Assembly: GCA_002381125.1 (NCBI GenBank)
Contig: DFUT01000044.1
Location: forward strand, 62,001-126,000
From: Bacteroidales bacterium UBA4179
GTDB taxonomy: Bacteria; Bacteroidota; Bacteroidia; Bacteroidales; Dysgonomonadaceae
Reading direction: 5' to 3'
Length of the DNA: 64,000 nucleotides
Shown here: one piece after another, positions 18,138 to 27,540 of the stretch
How the letters are laid out: every line of letters begins with the position of its first letter
Numbering within the stretch: position 1 is the stretch's first letter
The notes under the pieces: model-generated
What the model was told of the DNA's origin: nothing
Seen by the model: only the letters and a program-made list of their open reading frames with translations
Databases searched by the model: none
Program-made: the position numbers and the translations under genes

Positions 18138-21100
18138 TCAATTAAAAGTAAGACTAAAACCAAAAGATATTCCACGAGGACTTGGCAAAGACCACACATC
18201 ATAACCTTCCCCTCCGGTACCACCTGCTGCAGCGGAAACAGTATTGCCCACTGCATCAATTCCGGAATAATTAGTCCACGTAAACAAATCATTTCCACAA
18301 ATATAAACATCTGCGGAAGAAATTATTTTTGTCTTATTTAATACCTGTGTTGGAACCCGATAACTTAGTCTCATTTCCTGTAAACGCAAATAATTTACAT
18401 TTTTTTCCAACCAATCTTCATCACCACCTTCATAAATTGAAGTTCCATATGTGCTGTAATCAACAGCAATAGTATTAATTGTGGGATTTGCCGTATTTTC
18501 ATTACCGTCTTTTAATACACCATTAAATATTACCGGTTTACTTTCACGTAATTTTACAGATTCCCAACTTGTACCTCTTGTCATCATAGATCTTTTGGTA
18601 CCATTTACAACAGTTGCTTTATATCGTCCTGCAAACATTGCTGAAAAACGAAAATCCCCATAATTCAGGCTTGTAGTAATACCAAATCTAAATTTTGGCT
18701 CCCTGTCTCCAATGACACTCCAATTTGGACTAATAATAGGTAAACCTGTGGTGGGATTTATTAATATTTGTCCTGCCTCATTACGTTCATAGGCTCGTCC
18801 GGTTAATGTCGTAATAGGATAACCTACCATAATACCATTACGAATATTTCCCGAATTCCAAGTATAAGGATTATAATACTCTGTTACATTTTCAGGTAAA
18901 TAAACAACTTCCGAATTTACATGTGAAAGATTAAAACCAACATTCCATCGCAATCCATTTGGACCACGTAATATATCTCCATCAATGTGCCCCTCCCATC
19001 CCCATGTATCAAAAGTGCCCACATTCATGTTATTTAATACGAAACCTGTAGCATAGCTTAATCTAAATCCTTTAACAATCTGATCAGAACAACGGGTATT
19101 AAAATAAGTAAAATCCGCAGATAGTCGATCTTTCAAAAAACGACCTTCAAAACCAATCTCATGTGAGGTGGTCATTTCAGGTTTTAATTTTCTGTTAGGT
19201 CCTGTAAATCCATATTTGAATCCACCCCCTGTTAAATAAGTAGGTTCTAATTGCGGATCAATTTCGAGAGGACCGGCATCCTTACCAACCTTAGCTATCG
19301 AACCTCTTAATTTAAGATAACTTAAATAATCATTGTTTTGTAAAAAAGGTAATTCTGACAAAATAAACGAACCTTCAATTGCCGGATAAAAATACGAATT
19401 ATTTGCTTTGGGTAATGTAGATGACCAATCATTTCGGCCTCTGAGTGTTAAATAAGCCATGTTTTTAAAACCAAACTCAAATTGTCCTGAAATTGCCTGT
19501 ATTCTTCTTTTTGTATTTCTTTGAGATGAAATAACAGTAGAAGGTTCCGTATTATTTATTGATTGAAAATCAGGAATTATATATTTGGATCCACTCGTTA
19601 CTAACCTTGTAACACCATTTTCAAGTTGATGATACCCAACTTGTGCAGCAAAACTCAATTTATCATCCAGGAAATTTGTACTATACCCTGCAATGATATT
19701 TAAGGTGGGATCCGAAAAATTTGAATGAGTCAAATAATATTCCCCATCTCCCGCATTTCTTGCAGCATAATAGGGATGCATTGATGTTTCAAAAGTTTGC
19801 ATACCCACATCCCAACCAATTTGTCCCCGAACAAAAACATTTTTAAATGGTGTCAATGTGAGTGCAATATTCGATAAAAATCTATCTGATTTATCGTAAT
19901 GTTTATTTTTATGTAAACCAAACAATGGATTTAACAGATCCTGATCAATATAATAATTAGGGTAACGCATATGTGAACCATCAGCATCTAAATATTTTGA
20001 CATATCGTCAACCAATGGCCACAACATCGATCTATACAAAGGACCATCCGTTCCCATCAAAGCTTTTGAATTATCCGTGTTTGTATACTGCATGGAACCT
20101 TCAAACTTCAACCACTTTGTAATCTCTGCTTGTCCCGATAGAGTTAAATTGATACGAGAATATGAAGTAGTTTTTATCACACCCGTTTGATCTAAATAAG
20201 ATGCAGCAACTCGTATGGTAGCTTTTTCAGTTCCTCCATCAACAGAAATATTGTGTCGATTTGAAAATCCAGTTTGCATCACCGCACGTAAATTGTCGTA
20301 CAACTCCATACCTTCAGGATATAATCCTCCAAATCTGCTAGTATAATAATAGTTAGTTGTACCATAGGCTCCATTTGCATATTTTGTTTGCATCTTTGGG
20401 AATCCATACGAATTGTCCCACCGAAAAGAATTGCTATAAGTGACTCTGCCTTTTCCTGCACGTCCTTTTTTAGTAGTAATAATTATTGCGCCATTTGAAG
20501 CATCAGATCCATAAAGCGCGGCTGCTGCGGCTCCCTTCAAAACCGTCATCGATTCTATGTCTTCCGGATTAAAATCATTTCCTCTTGATGCAAAATCCAA
20601 ATTTCTTACCGAATAAGTTTCTGTAGGGCCAATAAACATATTAATCGGGTCAAAGGTAGAGTTATTCATGGGAACTCCATCTACAACATACAATGGTTGA
20701 TTGTTCCCCGATATCGACGTGATATTTCGCAACACAACAGTTGTAGACGAACCGGGAGCACCACCCGTAGAAATTACATTCATACCAGACACACGACCCT
20801 GTAAAGCTGTAATAAAATTATCTCTGCCCGATTCTATAATATCGGATGCCTTTACATTCTGGACTGATGATCCTACAGCTCTCGAAACACGTTTCATACC
20901 GAATTCCGCTGTAATTTCGACTTCCCCAAGCATAGTTGCATCCTCATACATCACGATTTTTAATTGAGGCTTTATCGGTACTTCCTGGGTTTTCATGCCC
21001 ACATACGAAATAACCAACGTCTTTCCATCAGGAGGAACCGTCAACGTGAAATTTCCGTCAATGTCCGTCACAGTTCCTATGGTAGTACCTTTGACCAAAA

Positions 21101-21230
21101 TGGATGCACCAATAACAGGATCTCCATTTTCGTCTACCACACTACCCGTAACACGGGTTTGGGAAAACGTTACCCCTATACTCAAACAGAATAGGAATAA
21201 CAAAAATTTGATTTTTCTTTTCATAGTCAT
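18138..21230 (-). CDS. SusC/RagA family TonB-dependent outer-membrane transporter
   Basis: TonB-powered import channel of 1030 residues that works with the SusD lipoprotein encoded next to it. Order: signal peptide, CarboxypepD_reg-like beta-sandwich (TGSVVDENGDPVIGASILVKGT), a TonB plug domain with the SusC signature VLKGAAAAALYGSDASNGAIIITTKKG (visible around residues 220-260 in pieces), and a 22-strand barrel ending in the aromatic GFSLTFN. The C-terminal Phe-Asn fits recognition by the Bam complex. No FecR or anti-sigma gene lies beside it and the N-terminus lacks an STN domain, so it is probably not controlled by an ECF sigma pair. Confidence 0.95.
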   Translation of the reverse strand: MTMKRKIKFLLFLFCLSIGVTFSQTRVTGSVVDENGDPVIGASILVKGTTIGTVTDIDGNFTLTVPPDGKTLVISYVGMKTQEVPIKPQLKIVMYEDATMLGEVEITAEFGMKRVSRAVGSSVQNVKASDIIESGRDNFITALQGRVSGMNVISTGGAPGSSTTVVLRNITSISGNNQPLYVVDGVPMNNSTFDPINMFIGPTETYSVRNLDFASRGNDFNPEDIESMTVLKGAAAAALYGSDASNGAIIITTKKGRAGKGRVTYSNSFRWDNSYGFPKMQTKYANGAYGTTNYYYTSRFGGLYPEGMELYDNLRAVMQTGFSNRHNISVDGGTEKATIRVAASYLDQTGVIKTTSYSRINLTLSGQAEITKWLKFEGSMQYTNTDNSKALMGTDGPLYRSMLWPLVDDMSKYLDADGSHMRYPNYYIDQDLLNPLFGLHKNKHYDKSDRFLSNIALTLTPFKNVFVRGQIGWDVGMQTFETSMHPYYAARNAGDGEYYLTHSNFSDPTLNIIAGYSTNFLDDKLSFAAQVGYHQLENGVTRLVTSGSKYIIPDFQSINNTEPSTVISSQRNTKRRIQAISGQFEFGFKNMAYLTLRGRNDWSSTLPKANNSYFYPAIEGSFILSELPFLQNNDYLSYLKLRGSIAKVGKDAGPLEIDPQLEPTYLTGGGFKYGFTGPNRKLKPEMTTSHEIGFEGRFLKDRLSADFTYFNTRCSDQIVKGFRLSYATGFVLNNMNVGTFDTWGWEGHIDGDILRGPNGLRWNVGFNLSHVNSEVVYLPENVTEYYNPYTWNSGNIRNGIMVGYPITTLTGRAYERNEAGQILINPTTGLPIISPNWSVIGDREPKFRFGITTSLNYGDFRFSAMFAGRYKATVVNGTKRSMMTRGTSWESVKLRESKPVIFNGVLKDGNENTANPTINTIAVDYSTYGTSIYEGGDEDWLEKNVNYLRLQEMRLSYRVPTQVLNKTKIISSADVYICGNDLFTWTNYSGIDAVGNTVSAAAGGTGGEGYDVWSLPSPRGISFGFSLTFN

Positions 21231-21337
21231 TTGTTTTGTTGATCATTTAAATTCACTTGTCCTTATAAAGCGCAATCCTTAAACAGGATAGTTAAATCAA
21301 GAAAAAACTTTTTCACATTTATTACAATTTGAACTAT

Positions 21338-21372
21338 CAAATATAGAAATATTTTTCGAACTTTTTTTCAAA
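21338..21372 (-). promoter_or_regulatory. Probable promoter of the first SusCD operon
   Basis: Reading the minus strand, TTTG (21372-21369) is followed after 23 nt by TATATTTG (21345-21338), a full -7 match. Predicted transcription would start near 21331, leaving a leader of about 100 nt before susC. Confidence 0.5.
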
Positions 21373-21458
21373 AAACATAAATTTAACATTATGTAAAATC
21401 AACCAGTAAGTACAATTTCACCTAAACTTCATTTTTGGGAAAAATCACATTCCGATTT

Positions 21459-21490
21459 AATCCGGTTTTCAAATGCCGGATTTCTTTCTC
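21459..21490 (+). terminator. Orphan terminator-like hairpin
   Basis: AATCCGG (21459-21465) pairs with CCGGATT (21476-21482) and is followed by a pyrimidine tail TCTTTCTC on the plus strand. No plus-strand gene ends here, so it may be a relic or part of the neighbouring repeat block. Confidence 0.35.
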
Positions 21491-21569
21491 GTACCCTTCG
21501 TTTTCGGGTATTGGAGTATTTGGCTCAACAAAGTTTTTGTTCGATAGATGGGTTTTGCCGACCTTTTAG

Positions 21570-21602
21570 CGCTCTTCCTTCGCTCTTCCTTCGCTCTTCC
21601 TT
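21570..21602. repeat. Three tandem copies of an 11-bp unit
   Basis: The unit GCTCTTCCTTC occurs three times head to tail and a fourth partial copy (GCTCC) follows. It forms the left end of a G+C-rich block that also contains the direct repeat GCGAGGATGGT (twice, about 21748-21782) and a CATCGG/CCGATG inverted repeat near 21626-21648. Confidence 0.85.
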
Positions 21603-21852
21603 CGCTCCAAAGCAGGGACAACAACATCGGATTCCGTGAGACCGATGTAAAACAAACCTACGTCTTTACCGCATGGAGAGCGGGATACAGGGGCGAAGCC
21701 GGAGCGGACTTTATACGAAGGTGATGTAAGGCTGATGCAAGCATGGAGCGAGGATGGTACGGCCTTGGTGCGAGGATGGTGCAGAGATAGACGATACATC
21801 CAATATCAAAATAATCATTAAAGAAATATTTCATTAAATATATCTAAATAAA

Positions 21853-21882
21853 TTTGTATATTCATTTATTTCTTTATATTTG
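21853..21882 (+). promoter_or_regulatory. Promoter of the [FeFe]-hydrogenase operon
   Basis: TTTG (21853-21856), 18-nt spacer, then TATATTTG (21875-21882): both Bacteroidota boxes with good spacing. Start of transcription would be near 21889, about 54 nt before the NuoE-like start. Confidence 0.72.
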
Positions 21883-21942
21883 CAAAGTAAAAATCAATAT
21901 TGAATTTTGTTTATCATGTTAGCTATAGAAAGGAAAACAAAC

Positions 21943-22485
21943 ATGAACACAGAAAAAGGCATTTCCGATAAGATGATTGATGAAATAATAGAAAAACACA
22001 AAGGGAAACCCGGTGCTTTGCTATCGACATTGGAAGAAGTTCAAGAAAACAATCCCTTCAAATTTCTTCCGAAAGAAACATTGGTCACCGTAGCGAAAAA
22101 ACTCAACATTCCCTACTCGCAAGTATACAGTGTGGCTACATTCTATTCGTTTTTCAACTTAAAACCCCAGGGCAAACATTCCATTATTGTATGCCGAGGA
22201 ACAGCCTGCCACACAAAAGGATCCAAAGAATTGCTCGATGATATTTACCGCAGTTTTGCCATTGACGACAAAGACAGGGAATCCGAGCAATCTTTTACAA
22301 CACCCGACAATTTGTTCACGGTACGAACGGTGGCTTGTTTTGGTCAATGTGCCCAATCGCCCGTAGTTGAAGTGGATGGAAAAATCCACAGCAATGTGAA
22401 TTCCCGCAAACTCGCTAAAATATTGGAAGATGTAAAAAAAGAAGATGCAAAAAAATCGGATTTGAAAGACAAACCCTCAAATTGA
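21943..22485 (+). CDS. hydC: NuoE-like [2Fe-2S] subunit of trimeric hydrogenase
   Basis: Thioredoxin-fold ferredoxin subunit of 180 residues, equivalent to HydC/NuoE of electron-bifurcating hydrogenases. The four cluster ligands are C84 and C89 (CRGTACH) and C132 and C136 (ACFGQC). The N-terminal helical domain ends in the NuoE signature IPYSQVYSVATFYSFF. I choose the ATG at 21943 because AGGAAA lies 6 nt before it; in-frame TTG (21907) and ATG (21916) starts further up are less likely. The C-terminus ends in a Lys/Asp-rich tail. First gene of the operon hydC-hydB-hydA. Confidence 0.93.
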   Translation: MNTEKGISDKMIDEIIEKHKGKPGALLSTLEEVQENNPFKFLPKETLVTVAKKLNIPYSQVYSVATFYSFFNLKPQGKHSIIVCRGTACHTKGSKELLDDIYRSFAIDDKDRESEQSFTTPDNLFTVRTVACFGQCAQSPVVEVDGKIHSNVNSRKLAKILEDVKKEDAKKSDLKDKPSN

Positions 22486-22548
22486 TTATTCGACCTTAAA
22501 AAAACATAGTTCTACTTTTTATAATTCATTATAATAATACGGCATACA

Positions 22549-25500
22549 ATGAAACCCAATGAAATTGATTCGATAAAACAACAAAATAAAGAAAAAATCC
22601 TACCTCCAATTCCCATGATTATGGTGGGAATGGGTACTTGCGGCATCGGCAACGGAGCAGAAAGTGTTTTTGCCGAATTTCAAAAACAAATCGACAACAA
22701 AAATATACGCTGCACCCTAAAACAAACAGGATGTTTCGGCTTCTGTGCCCAAGAACCTGTGGTCATACTCTATCAACCTCAAAAGCCATTATTGGTATAC
22801 AGCCAAATCGAGGAAAGGGATGTTGCACGAATAGTAGACGGATTGGCAAAAGAAAAAATATATACCCGAAAAGCACTTTGCAGAATCGATGCATGGGATT
22901 TTCTTACTTCGGAAATCGAATACGGAAAAGGTTACGAAAACATTCCGCTATGGGATGAAATCCCTTTTTTTAAAGGACAAAAGAAAATCGTTCTACGTCA
23001 CGCCGGATTAATCGATCCCGAATCAATACTCGACTACATAGCCGTCGGCGGCTATAAAGCCCTGGCAAAAGCCCTGACCTCCATGCAGCCTGCCGATATT
23101 ATTTCAGAAATTACCCAATCGAAATTGCGGGGACGCGGAGGAGCCGGTTTTCCAACCGGAAAAAAATGGTCTATCATGCATCAAGCCAAAGACAATGAAA
23201 AATACATCATCTGCAACGCCGACGAAGGCGATCCGGGAGCTTACATGAACCGCAACGAAATAGAAAGCGATCCGCATGCGATAATCGAGGGAATGATTAT
23301 CGGTGGATATGCAATGGGTGCATCACATGGCATTGCTTACATAAGAGCCGAATACCCTTTGGCGGTAAAAAGATTCAAACTGGCTATCGAACAGGCAAAA
23401 GACTATGGTCTTTTAGGTAACGATATCCTAGGTTCGGGCTTCAATTTCGACCTCGAAATAGTCGAAGGTGCGGGAGCATTTGTTTGTGGTGAAGAAACAG
23501 CCTTAATCGCATCTATCGAAGGTAAAGCCGGACGCCCCGTTCCACGCCCACCTTATCCTGCCGAAAAAGGTTTGTATGGCAAACCCACCACAATCAACAA
23601 TGTGGAAACGTGGTGCAACATTCCCGTCATTATTGAAAAAGGCAGTGAATGGTTCACACAAACAGGAACCGAAAAAAGTACAGGAACCAAAGTGTTTTCG
23701 CTAGTAGGGAAAGTAAAAAACACCGGCTTGGTAGAACTGCCTTTAGGATCCACACTTGAGAAATTCATTTTTGAAATCGGTGAAGGAACCGGTACTACCA
23801 AAAAGGTGAAAGCCGTACAAACAGGCGGACCTTCAGGAGGCTGCATCCCCCTAGAACATTTTAACACACCCGTCGATTACGAATCCCTGACCAAGTTGGG
23901 AGCCATTATGGGATCAGGCGGTATGGTGGTAATGGATCAAGACAACTGCATGGTTGATGTAGCAAAATATTTTCTTGAATTTACTTCCAACGAATCGTGC
24001 GGAAAATGTACCCCATGCCGCGAGGGACTTGCTCAAACACTTGCTGTCTTATCAAAAATAACACATGGCGAAGGATCGGAACACGATCTTGCAACCCTTA
24101 CCCTGTTAAGCAGAACCATTCAAGACACCGCCATATGCGGCCTCGGACAAACAGCTCCGAATCCGGTCTATACCACCCTGCAGTATTTCAAAAACGAATA
24201 TGAAGAACACATTCACGAAAAGCGCTGCCATGCAGGAGAATGCGAATCGTTGTTCTTAGCCCTATGTGAAAACAGTTGTCCGCTACACATGAATATTCCG
24301 GGTTACATCGAACTTATCAAAGAAGAACGGCTGGAAGAAGCTTTCGATCTCACCTTACGCGATAATCCTTTACCCGGAGTAATCGGAAGAATATGCCATT
24401 TTCACTGTCAAATGCGTTGTCGGCGCGAAATGATCGACGAGCCGGTTTCGCAAGGCGAGCTCCATCGCTATCTGGCCGATACAATGTATCAACTGGGAAA
24501 AGAAAACAAAATTTATCGTCAACTGATAAAAGAAAAACTGCCTGCCACCGGGAAGAAAATTGCCATCGTGGGAGCAGGACCTGCGGGAATCACCGCCGCA
24601 TATTATCTGATACGGCTAGGACATGAGGTTACTATTTACGAAGCCATGCCCGAAGCGGGAGGAATTCTTCGCTACGGAATACCTCAATACAGACTTCCCA
24701 AAGCGGTGCTCAAAAAAGAATTGAAACTGATGAATAAACTTGGCATCCAATTCGTTTTCAACACCCGCTTGGGAAAAGACTTGTCGCTTGACGATCTTAA
24801 AAAAGATTTCGACGCCGTATACCTTGCTATCGGGGCATGGAAAGACATCGATTTAAACATCCCGGGAGAAGATGCGAAAGGAGTAGTCGCAGGTACACAA
24901 ATTTTGAAAGAACTCGCACTAGGCAAAACGTCGAAGTTGGGAGAAAACGTTGTCGTTATCGGTGGAGGGAATGTAGCCATCGATTCGGCTCGCAGTATCT
25001 GGCGACTCGGTAAAAAGGTAACCGTGGTTTATCGTCGCGATAAATATGATATGCCGGCCAATAAAGACGAAATTGCAGAGGCTGAAGCCGAAAAAATCAA
25101 CTTCCATTTCCTGTCTGCGCCACACGAAATTTTGGTAGACGAAAAAGGTCGGGTAAAAGGACTAAAAATAGAAATCATGGAACGTGGGAGCATCGATTCG
25201 TCGGGACGAAGAAGACCCGTCCCTACCGGGAAATTCAAGGAAATCGCTTGCGATTCGGTAGTGTTGGCCATAGGTGAACGAGTTGATTCGGAAGTATTTG
25301 CAAAAGAAGGATTACAAGTTGCCAAAGATGGCCGAATTCGTGTTCACCCTTTTACGTTCCAAACTTCGCTCGACAAAGTATTTGCCGGCGGCGACGCCGT
25401 AATGGGTCCCGCCACTGCAGCCGAAGCAATGGGAATGGGAAAACGTGCAGCAGCATCCATTGATTTCATATTGATGAATGAAAAACGGTTTCAGCTGTTG

Positions 25501-25683
25501 TCAAAAAAATTTGCATATAAAAATGCAGTTCCCACCGACATAAAGAAAAGCCCTAAAAACGCTCCAAGCAAACTTCCCGTAAAAGACAGAATAGGCAATT
25601 TTCATGAGGTTTCGGCAGGTTATACGGGTGAACAAGCCCTAAACGAAGTAAATCGCTGTTTGCGTTGCGATGTACGCATTTAA
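22549..25683 (+). CDS. hydB: NuoF-GltD fusion: NAD(P)H-oxidising flavoprotein subunit of hydrogenase
   Basis: A 1044-residue fusion. Residues 20-110 are a thioredoxin-like [2Fe-2S] domain (C31, C62, C66). Residues 150-470 are a NuoF/51-kDa domain with FMN and NADH loops (LRGRGGAGFPTGKKW, CNADEGDPGAYMNR, GAFVCGEETALIASIEG) and an SLBB region. The [4Fe-4S] site is SCGKCTPC with C530. From about residue 555 it continues into a GltD/NfnB-like module, with cysteines C560, C565, C573, C577, C616, C620 and C624, an FAD motif (VGAGPAG, 674-680), and an NADPH motif GGGNVAIDSAR followed by VYRR (805-830). Canonical HydB ends in a ferredoxin domain instead. Inferred role: flavin bifurcation site plus a second pyridine-nucleotide site, feeding HydA downstream (71 bp). 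Confidence 0.93.
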   Translation: MKPNEIDSIKQQNKEKILPPIPMIMVGMGTCGIGNGAESVFAEFQKQIDNKNIRCTLKQTGCFGFCAQEPVVILYQPQKPLLVYSQIEERDVARIVDGLAKEKIYTRKALCRIDAWDFLTSEIEYGKGYENIPLWDEIPFFKGQKKIVLRHAGLIDPESILDYIAVGGYKALAKALTSMQPADIISEITQSKLRGRGGAGFPTGKKWSIMHQAKDNEKYIICNADEGDPGAYMNRNEIESDPHAIIEGMIIGGYAMGASHGIAYIRAEYPLAVKRFKLAIEQAKDYGLLGNDILGSGFNFDLEIVEGAGAFVCGEETALIASIEGKAGRPVPRPPYPAEKGLYGKPTTINNVETWCNIPVIIEKGSEWFTQTGTEKSTGTKVFSLVGKVKNTGLVELPLGSTLEKFIFEIGEGTGTTKKVKAVQTGGPSGGCIPLEHFNTPVDYESLTKLGAIMGSGGMVVMDQDNCMVDVAKYFLEFTSNESCGKCTPCREGLAQTLAVLSKITHGEGSEHDLATLTLLSRTIQDTAICGLGQTAPNPVYTTLQYFKNEYEEHIHEKRCHAGECESLFLALCENSCPLHMNIPGYIELIKEERLEEAFDLTLRDNPLPGVIGRICHFHCQMRCRREMIDEPVSQGELHRYLADTMYQLGKENKIYRQLIKEKLPATGKKIAIVGAGPAGITAAYYLIRLGHEVTIYEAMPEAGGILRYGIPQYRLPKAVLKKELKLMNKLGIQFVFNTRLGKDLSLDDLKKDFDAVYLAIGAWKDIDLNIPGEDAKGVVAGTQILKELALGKTSKLGENVVVIGGGNVAIDSARSIWRLGKKVTVVYRRDKYDMPANKDEIAEAEAEKINFHFLSAPHEILVDEKGRVKGLKIEIMERGSIDSSGRRRPVPTGKFKEIACDSVVLAIGERVDSEVFAKEGLQVAKDGRIRVHPFTFQTSLDKVFAGGDAVMGPATAAEAMGMGKRAAASIDFILMNEKRFQLLSKKFAYKNAVPTDIKKSPKNAPSKLPVKDRIGNFHEVSAGYTGEQALNEVNRCLRCDVRI

Positions 25684-25754
25684 AATGCAAATTGGCACAT
25701 TATAATATACAAGATAAAATAAACAACGATCAATAATCGATTTTGAAAAGAGTC

Positions 25755-27512
25755 ATGAAAATTACCGTAAATCATCAACCCATAGAAGTAGACAAAGGCA
25801 TGACCATTTGGCAAGCATGCAATAGCATAGGAATAAATATCCCTTCTCTGTGTTATTTCAAAGATATATCGGCAAATGCCTCATGCGGTGTTTGCGTAGT
25901 AGAAGTAAAAGGCGTTCAAGAATTATTACGCTCATGTATCACAGAAGTCACCGAAGGAATGGAAATTATCACCGATTCGCCGCGCGTGAGAGAAGCCCGA
26001 AAAGTCAATGTAGAGCTACTGCTGGCAAATCATCCGGAAGATTGTTTGCAATGCGATCGGAATCTGAATTGCGAATTACAGCAGCTTGCTTTTAATTTGG
26101 GAATTCATGAAAAACGTTTTGTACGCACCCGTAAAGAACACGTAAACAAAGACGAAACATCGCTTTCGCTCGTTCGCGATCCGGAAAAATGTATCCTTTG
26201 CGGTCGTTGTGTGGCTGTTTGCGAGCAAATTCAATCCGTCAAAGCCATCGATTTTTCGGGACGCGGATTAAAAACCAAAATCTCCACCTTTTGGGATACG
26301 GGATTGGGAAATTCAATATGCATCAACTGTGGTCAATGCGCCTTAATATGCCCTACGGGAGCTATTACCGAAAGAAGTGCCATAAACGAAGTGTGGGACG
26401 AACTTCACGATCCGGAAAAAGTAGTCGTGGTACAAACGGCTCCCGCCGTACGCGTCGGAATTGGTGAAGCAATGGGATTACCTTATGGAAGTTTGGTAAC
26501 CGGAAAAATGGTTGCGAGTTTACGAAAACTGGGGTTTTCAAAAGTTTTCGATACCAACTTTGCCGCCGACCTCACCATTGTTGAAGAAGCCAACGAACTG
26601 ATAGAAAGAATCGAAAATAAAGGCACACTGCCTATGATTACCTCTTGTTCTCCCGGATGGATCAAATTCATAGAACATTTTTTCCCTTCCTCATTACCGC
26701 ATTTATCTACCTGTAAATCGCCACAACAAATGTTTGGAGCCATTGCCAAAACCTATTACGCCGAACAGGCAGGTATCGACCCGCGCAACATTGTGGTTGT
26801 TTCTATCATGCCTTGCACGGCAAAAAAATTCGAAGCTCGTCGTCCCGAAATGAGCGATGCCTTCCGGTATTGGAAAGAAAAATTGCACCTTAGCGAGAAT
26901 GAACATTTTTATGACGTGGATTATGTGCTGACTACACGCGAGTTGGCCCGCATGTTTAAAGAAGTCGGCATAGACTTTTCCAATTTGCCCGAAGAAGAAT
27001 TCGATAGCCCACTGGGAGTTTCTACAGGTGCAGGCGTTATTTTCGGTGCAACCGGAGGAGTAATGGAAGCGGCTTTGCGAACCGCTTACGAAGTAATCAC
27101 CGGCTCACAGCTCACAAACGTCGACTTTGTTGCTGTTCGCGGTATGAAGGGAATTAAAGAAGCCGAAATCGACTTGAACGGCACCCGTTTAAAAGTGGCC
27201 GTTGCCCATACTTTAAGCAACGCCCGCACTCTTTTGGAACAAATCGAAAATGGAACTTCGCCCTACACGTTTATTGAAGTAATGACTTGTCCGGGTGGAT
27301 GTTTGGGAGGTGGGGGACAACCCATTCCCACCGATGAGGAGATTCGACTAAAACGAGCCGAATCGATTTATTTGGAAGACAAAAACAAGCCGATCAGAAA
27401 ATCGCATGAAAATCCCGAGATTCAATATCTCTATCGACATTTTCTACAAAAGCCGCTAAGCGAAAAAGCCCATCATTTGCTTCATACGCATTATGTGGAA
27501 AGGGGGATATAA
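25755..27512 (+). CDS. hydA: [FeFe]-hydrogenase catalytic subunit (group A, trimeric type)
   Basis: Evolves or oxidises H2 at an H-cluster. 585 residues from the ATG at 25755, preferred over an in-frame TTG at 25743 because GAAAAGAG precedes it. N-terminal [2Fe-2S] ferredoxin domain (C33, C44, C47, C61); His-ligated [4Fe-4S] site (H93, C97, C100, C106); two [4Fe-4S] clusters (C146, C149, C152, C156 and C189, C192, C195, C199). H-cluster ligands: L1 TSCSPGW (C298), L2 MPCTAKKFE (C354), L3 TCPGGCLGGGGQ (C512, C516). The residue after C298 is Ser, where the well-studied CpI enzyme has the proton-relay Cys. The C-terminus carries a small-subunit-like tail. Maturation genes hydEFG are not in the window. 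Confidence 0.96.
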   Translation: MKITVNHQPIEVDKGMTIWQACNSIGINIPSLCYFKDISANASCGVCVVEVKGVQELLRSCITEVTEGMEIITDSPRVREARKVNVELLLANHPEDCLQCDRNLNCELQQLAFNLGIHEKRFVRTRKEHVNKDETSLSLVRDPEKCILCGRCVAVCEQIQSVKAIDFSGRGLKTKISTFWDTGLGNSICINCGQCALICPTGAITERSAINEVWDELHDPEKVVVVQTAPAVRVGIGEAMGLPYGSLVTGKMVASLRKLGFSKVFDTNFAADLTIVEEANELIERIENKGTLPMITSCSPGWIKFIEHFFPSSLPHLSTCKSPQQMFGAIAKTYYAEQAGIDPRNIVVVSIMPCTAKKFEARRPEMSDAFRYWKEKLHLSENEHFYDVDYVLTTRELARMFKEVGIDFSNLPEEEFDSPLGVSTGAGVIFGATGGVMEAALRTAYEVITGSQLTNVDFVAVRGMKGIKEAEIDLNGTRLKVAVAHTLSNARTLLEQIENGTSPYTFIEVMTCPGGCLGGGGQPIPTDEEIRLKRAESIYLEDKNKPIRKSHENPEIQYLYRHFLQKPLSEKAHHLLHTHYVERGI

Positions 27513-27540
27513 AAACCCCTCTTTCTACAAACAAATGGCT

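Larger units (their letters stand above)
21231..21942. other. Long intergenic region between the divergent SusC and hydrogenase genes
   Basis: A 712-bp stretch without a credible gene. It holds a SusC promoter (21338-21372), a hairpin (21459-21482), an unusual G+C-rich block (about 21565-21795) with short repeats, and the hydrogenase promoter (21853-21882). The 77-codon frame on the minus strand through the block has no recognisable domain and low-complexity ends, so I do not call it a gene. Confidence 0.7.

Noticed and set aside
21566..21799. 77-codon minus-strand frame through the G+C-rich block
   Set aside because: No recognised domain, no start signals, and the C-terminus is made of the 11-bp repeat (RRKSEGRAKEER-like). 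Better explained as non-coding repeat.
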